Positions 63,412-64,000 of a DNA stretch of 64,000 nt are shown in pieces. A program made the position numbers and the translations under genes. Position 1 is the first letter of the stretch. Every line of letters starts with the position of its first letter. Source of the DNA: Riptortus pedestris. Taxonomy: Eukaryota > Arthropoda > Insecta > Hemiptera > Alydidae. The stretch is taken from positions 207,572,501 to 207,636,500 of the forward strand of contig CM032228.1 in NCBI GenBank assembly GCA_019009955.1, written 5' to 3'. Under the pieces are notes generated by a model. The model saw nothing but the letters and a program-made list of their open reading frames with translations. It was not told where the DNA came from and did not search any database.

Positions 63412-63654
63412 GTTAGGGCTGTAGACCGTAAAGATCTTTAGTCATTGAGGGGTTCCACAATTAACCCCTTTAAGGAGGATATGGAATGAGTTGTCTCCAG
63501 TAGACTGACGGGTATACAGGGGGAGAAGGACTGTGGCCTGAACACCAAAGGTCAGTTCTGCCAGTTGACTGACTCCAGAAGTAATGACCCTTTGTCAAAC
63601 TGCTAGGCTGTCAGACTGGCTAGGCTTCCTAATCTAAGTACGCCGCCCGGGAGG
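63412..63654 (+). repeat. Repeat family D, copy 2, ending at (TA)n
   Basis: It begins after a (TG)n tract (63354-63398), has AAAGATCTTTAGTCATTGAG, GAGTTGTCTCCAGTAGACTG, CTAGGCTGTCAGACTGGC and the GC-rich end CGCCGCCCGGGAGGG, then (TA)n from 63656 to 63691. It has the same order of blocks as 32205-32602. Confidence 0.5.
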
Positions 63655-63702
<48 letters not shown>

Positions 63703-64000
63703 TTGCATGTTTCTGTGTGTGTTTGTTGCGTAATTCTATTTTATCGGAGTCCTTATGAACCAAAATCGGACTCAGATTGTGAGGGTTTAGAGAAGGTATT
63801 CTCAAATGTATGCATATGCAAGTTCAAGTTTAAAAATATGTCTGTTATTAAGCGTATCATGGAATATAACATTATATTTTTAAATACAGGGTGATTACCG
63901 AGAAACGCATGTTTTTCATATAACGAGTACTCAGGCAATTCATAGCAAAAAATGTATTCATGAGTGAAAAAACAGTGAACACAATATGCAATTTCAGAAT

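Overview
The window is eukaryotic, AT-rich, gene-poor nuclear DNA, most likely from an arthropod and probably an insect with a large, repeat-laden genome. Four things point there. Spliceosomal GT-AG exons and a TATA box spaced correctly from an arthropod-type TCAGT initiator are present. A broken transposon belongs to the IS630/Tc1-like family with an N-terminal DUF4817 helix-turn-helix, which is common in arthropods. A non-autonomous Helitron has the 3' end seen in many insect genomes. A split gene encodes what looks like an amidated neuropeptide precursor. Species cannot be read from the sequence.

The main result is a candidate neuropeptide gene on the minus strand that spans about 37.5 kb, nearly 60% of the window. 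A core promoter lies at about 45,183-45,215. A probable non-coding first exon follows at 45,082-45,183. A signal-peptide exon at 41,805-41,971 ends in phase 1 at a GTGAGT donor. A GC-rich terminal exon at 7,664-7,836 begins in phase 1, starts with a Lys-Arg cleavage site and ends ...LRW-Gly-Arg-Arg-stop, the standard code for C-terminal amidation. The two coding exons join in frame to 109 residues. Everything from 7.8 to 41.8 kb is then intron 2, and most repeats in the window sit inside this transcription unit.

The rest is mobile or repetitive DNA. There is a 5'-truncated Ty3/gypsy retroelement with a 3' LTR (13.0-15.1 kb, +). There are about ten copies of a tRNA-derived SINE (9.4, 17.5, 20.9, 21.4, 28.8, 40.7 and a cluster at 43.1-44.0 kb), one with clear target-site duplications. 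A family of roughly 1-kb elements (here 'family A') has a GC hairpin at one end, a near-palindrome at the other, shared subterminal inverted repeats and a microsatellite always at the same internal site. Copies lie at 8.0-9.3, 27.8-30.9, 37.2, 45.9-47.7, 50.6-53.9, 59.1-60.1 and 62.2 kb. There is also a 64-bp minisatellite (26.45-27.24 kb), a Helitron with three internal tandem units (33.7-35.1 kb), a decayed DUF4817/Tc1-like transposon (54.7-55.5 kb, -), and a Merlin/IS1595-type transposon with intact termini and 8-bp target duplication but a broken transposase (56.34-57.56 kb, +). Several fold-back repeats and a 280-bp duplication at 60.4/62.5 kb complete the picture.

A second possible promoter plus 5' UTR exon is on the plus strand at 16.24-16.41 kb, inside intron 2 of the neuropeptide gene; its downstream exons were not found. 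Most open frames in the window are chance frames or microsatellite translations.
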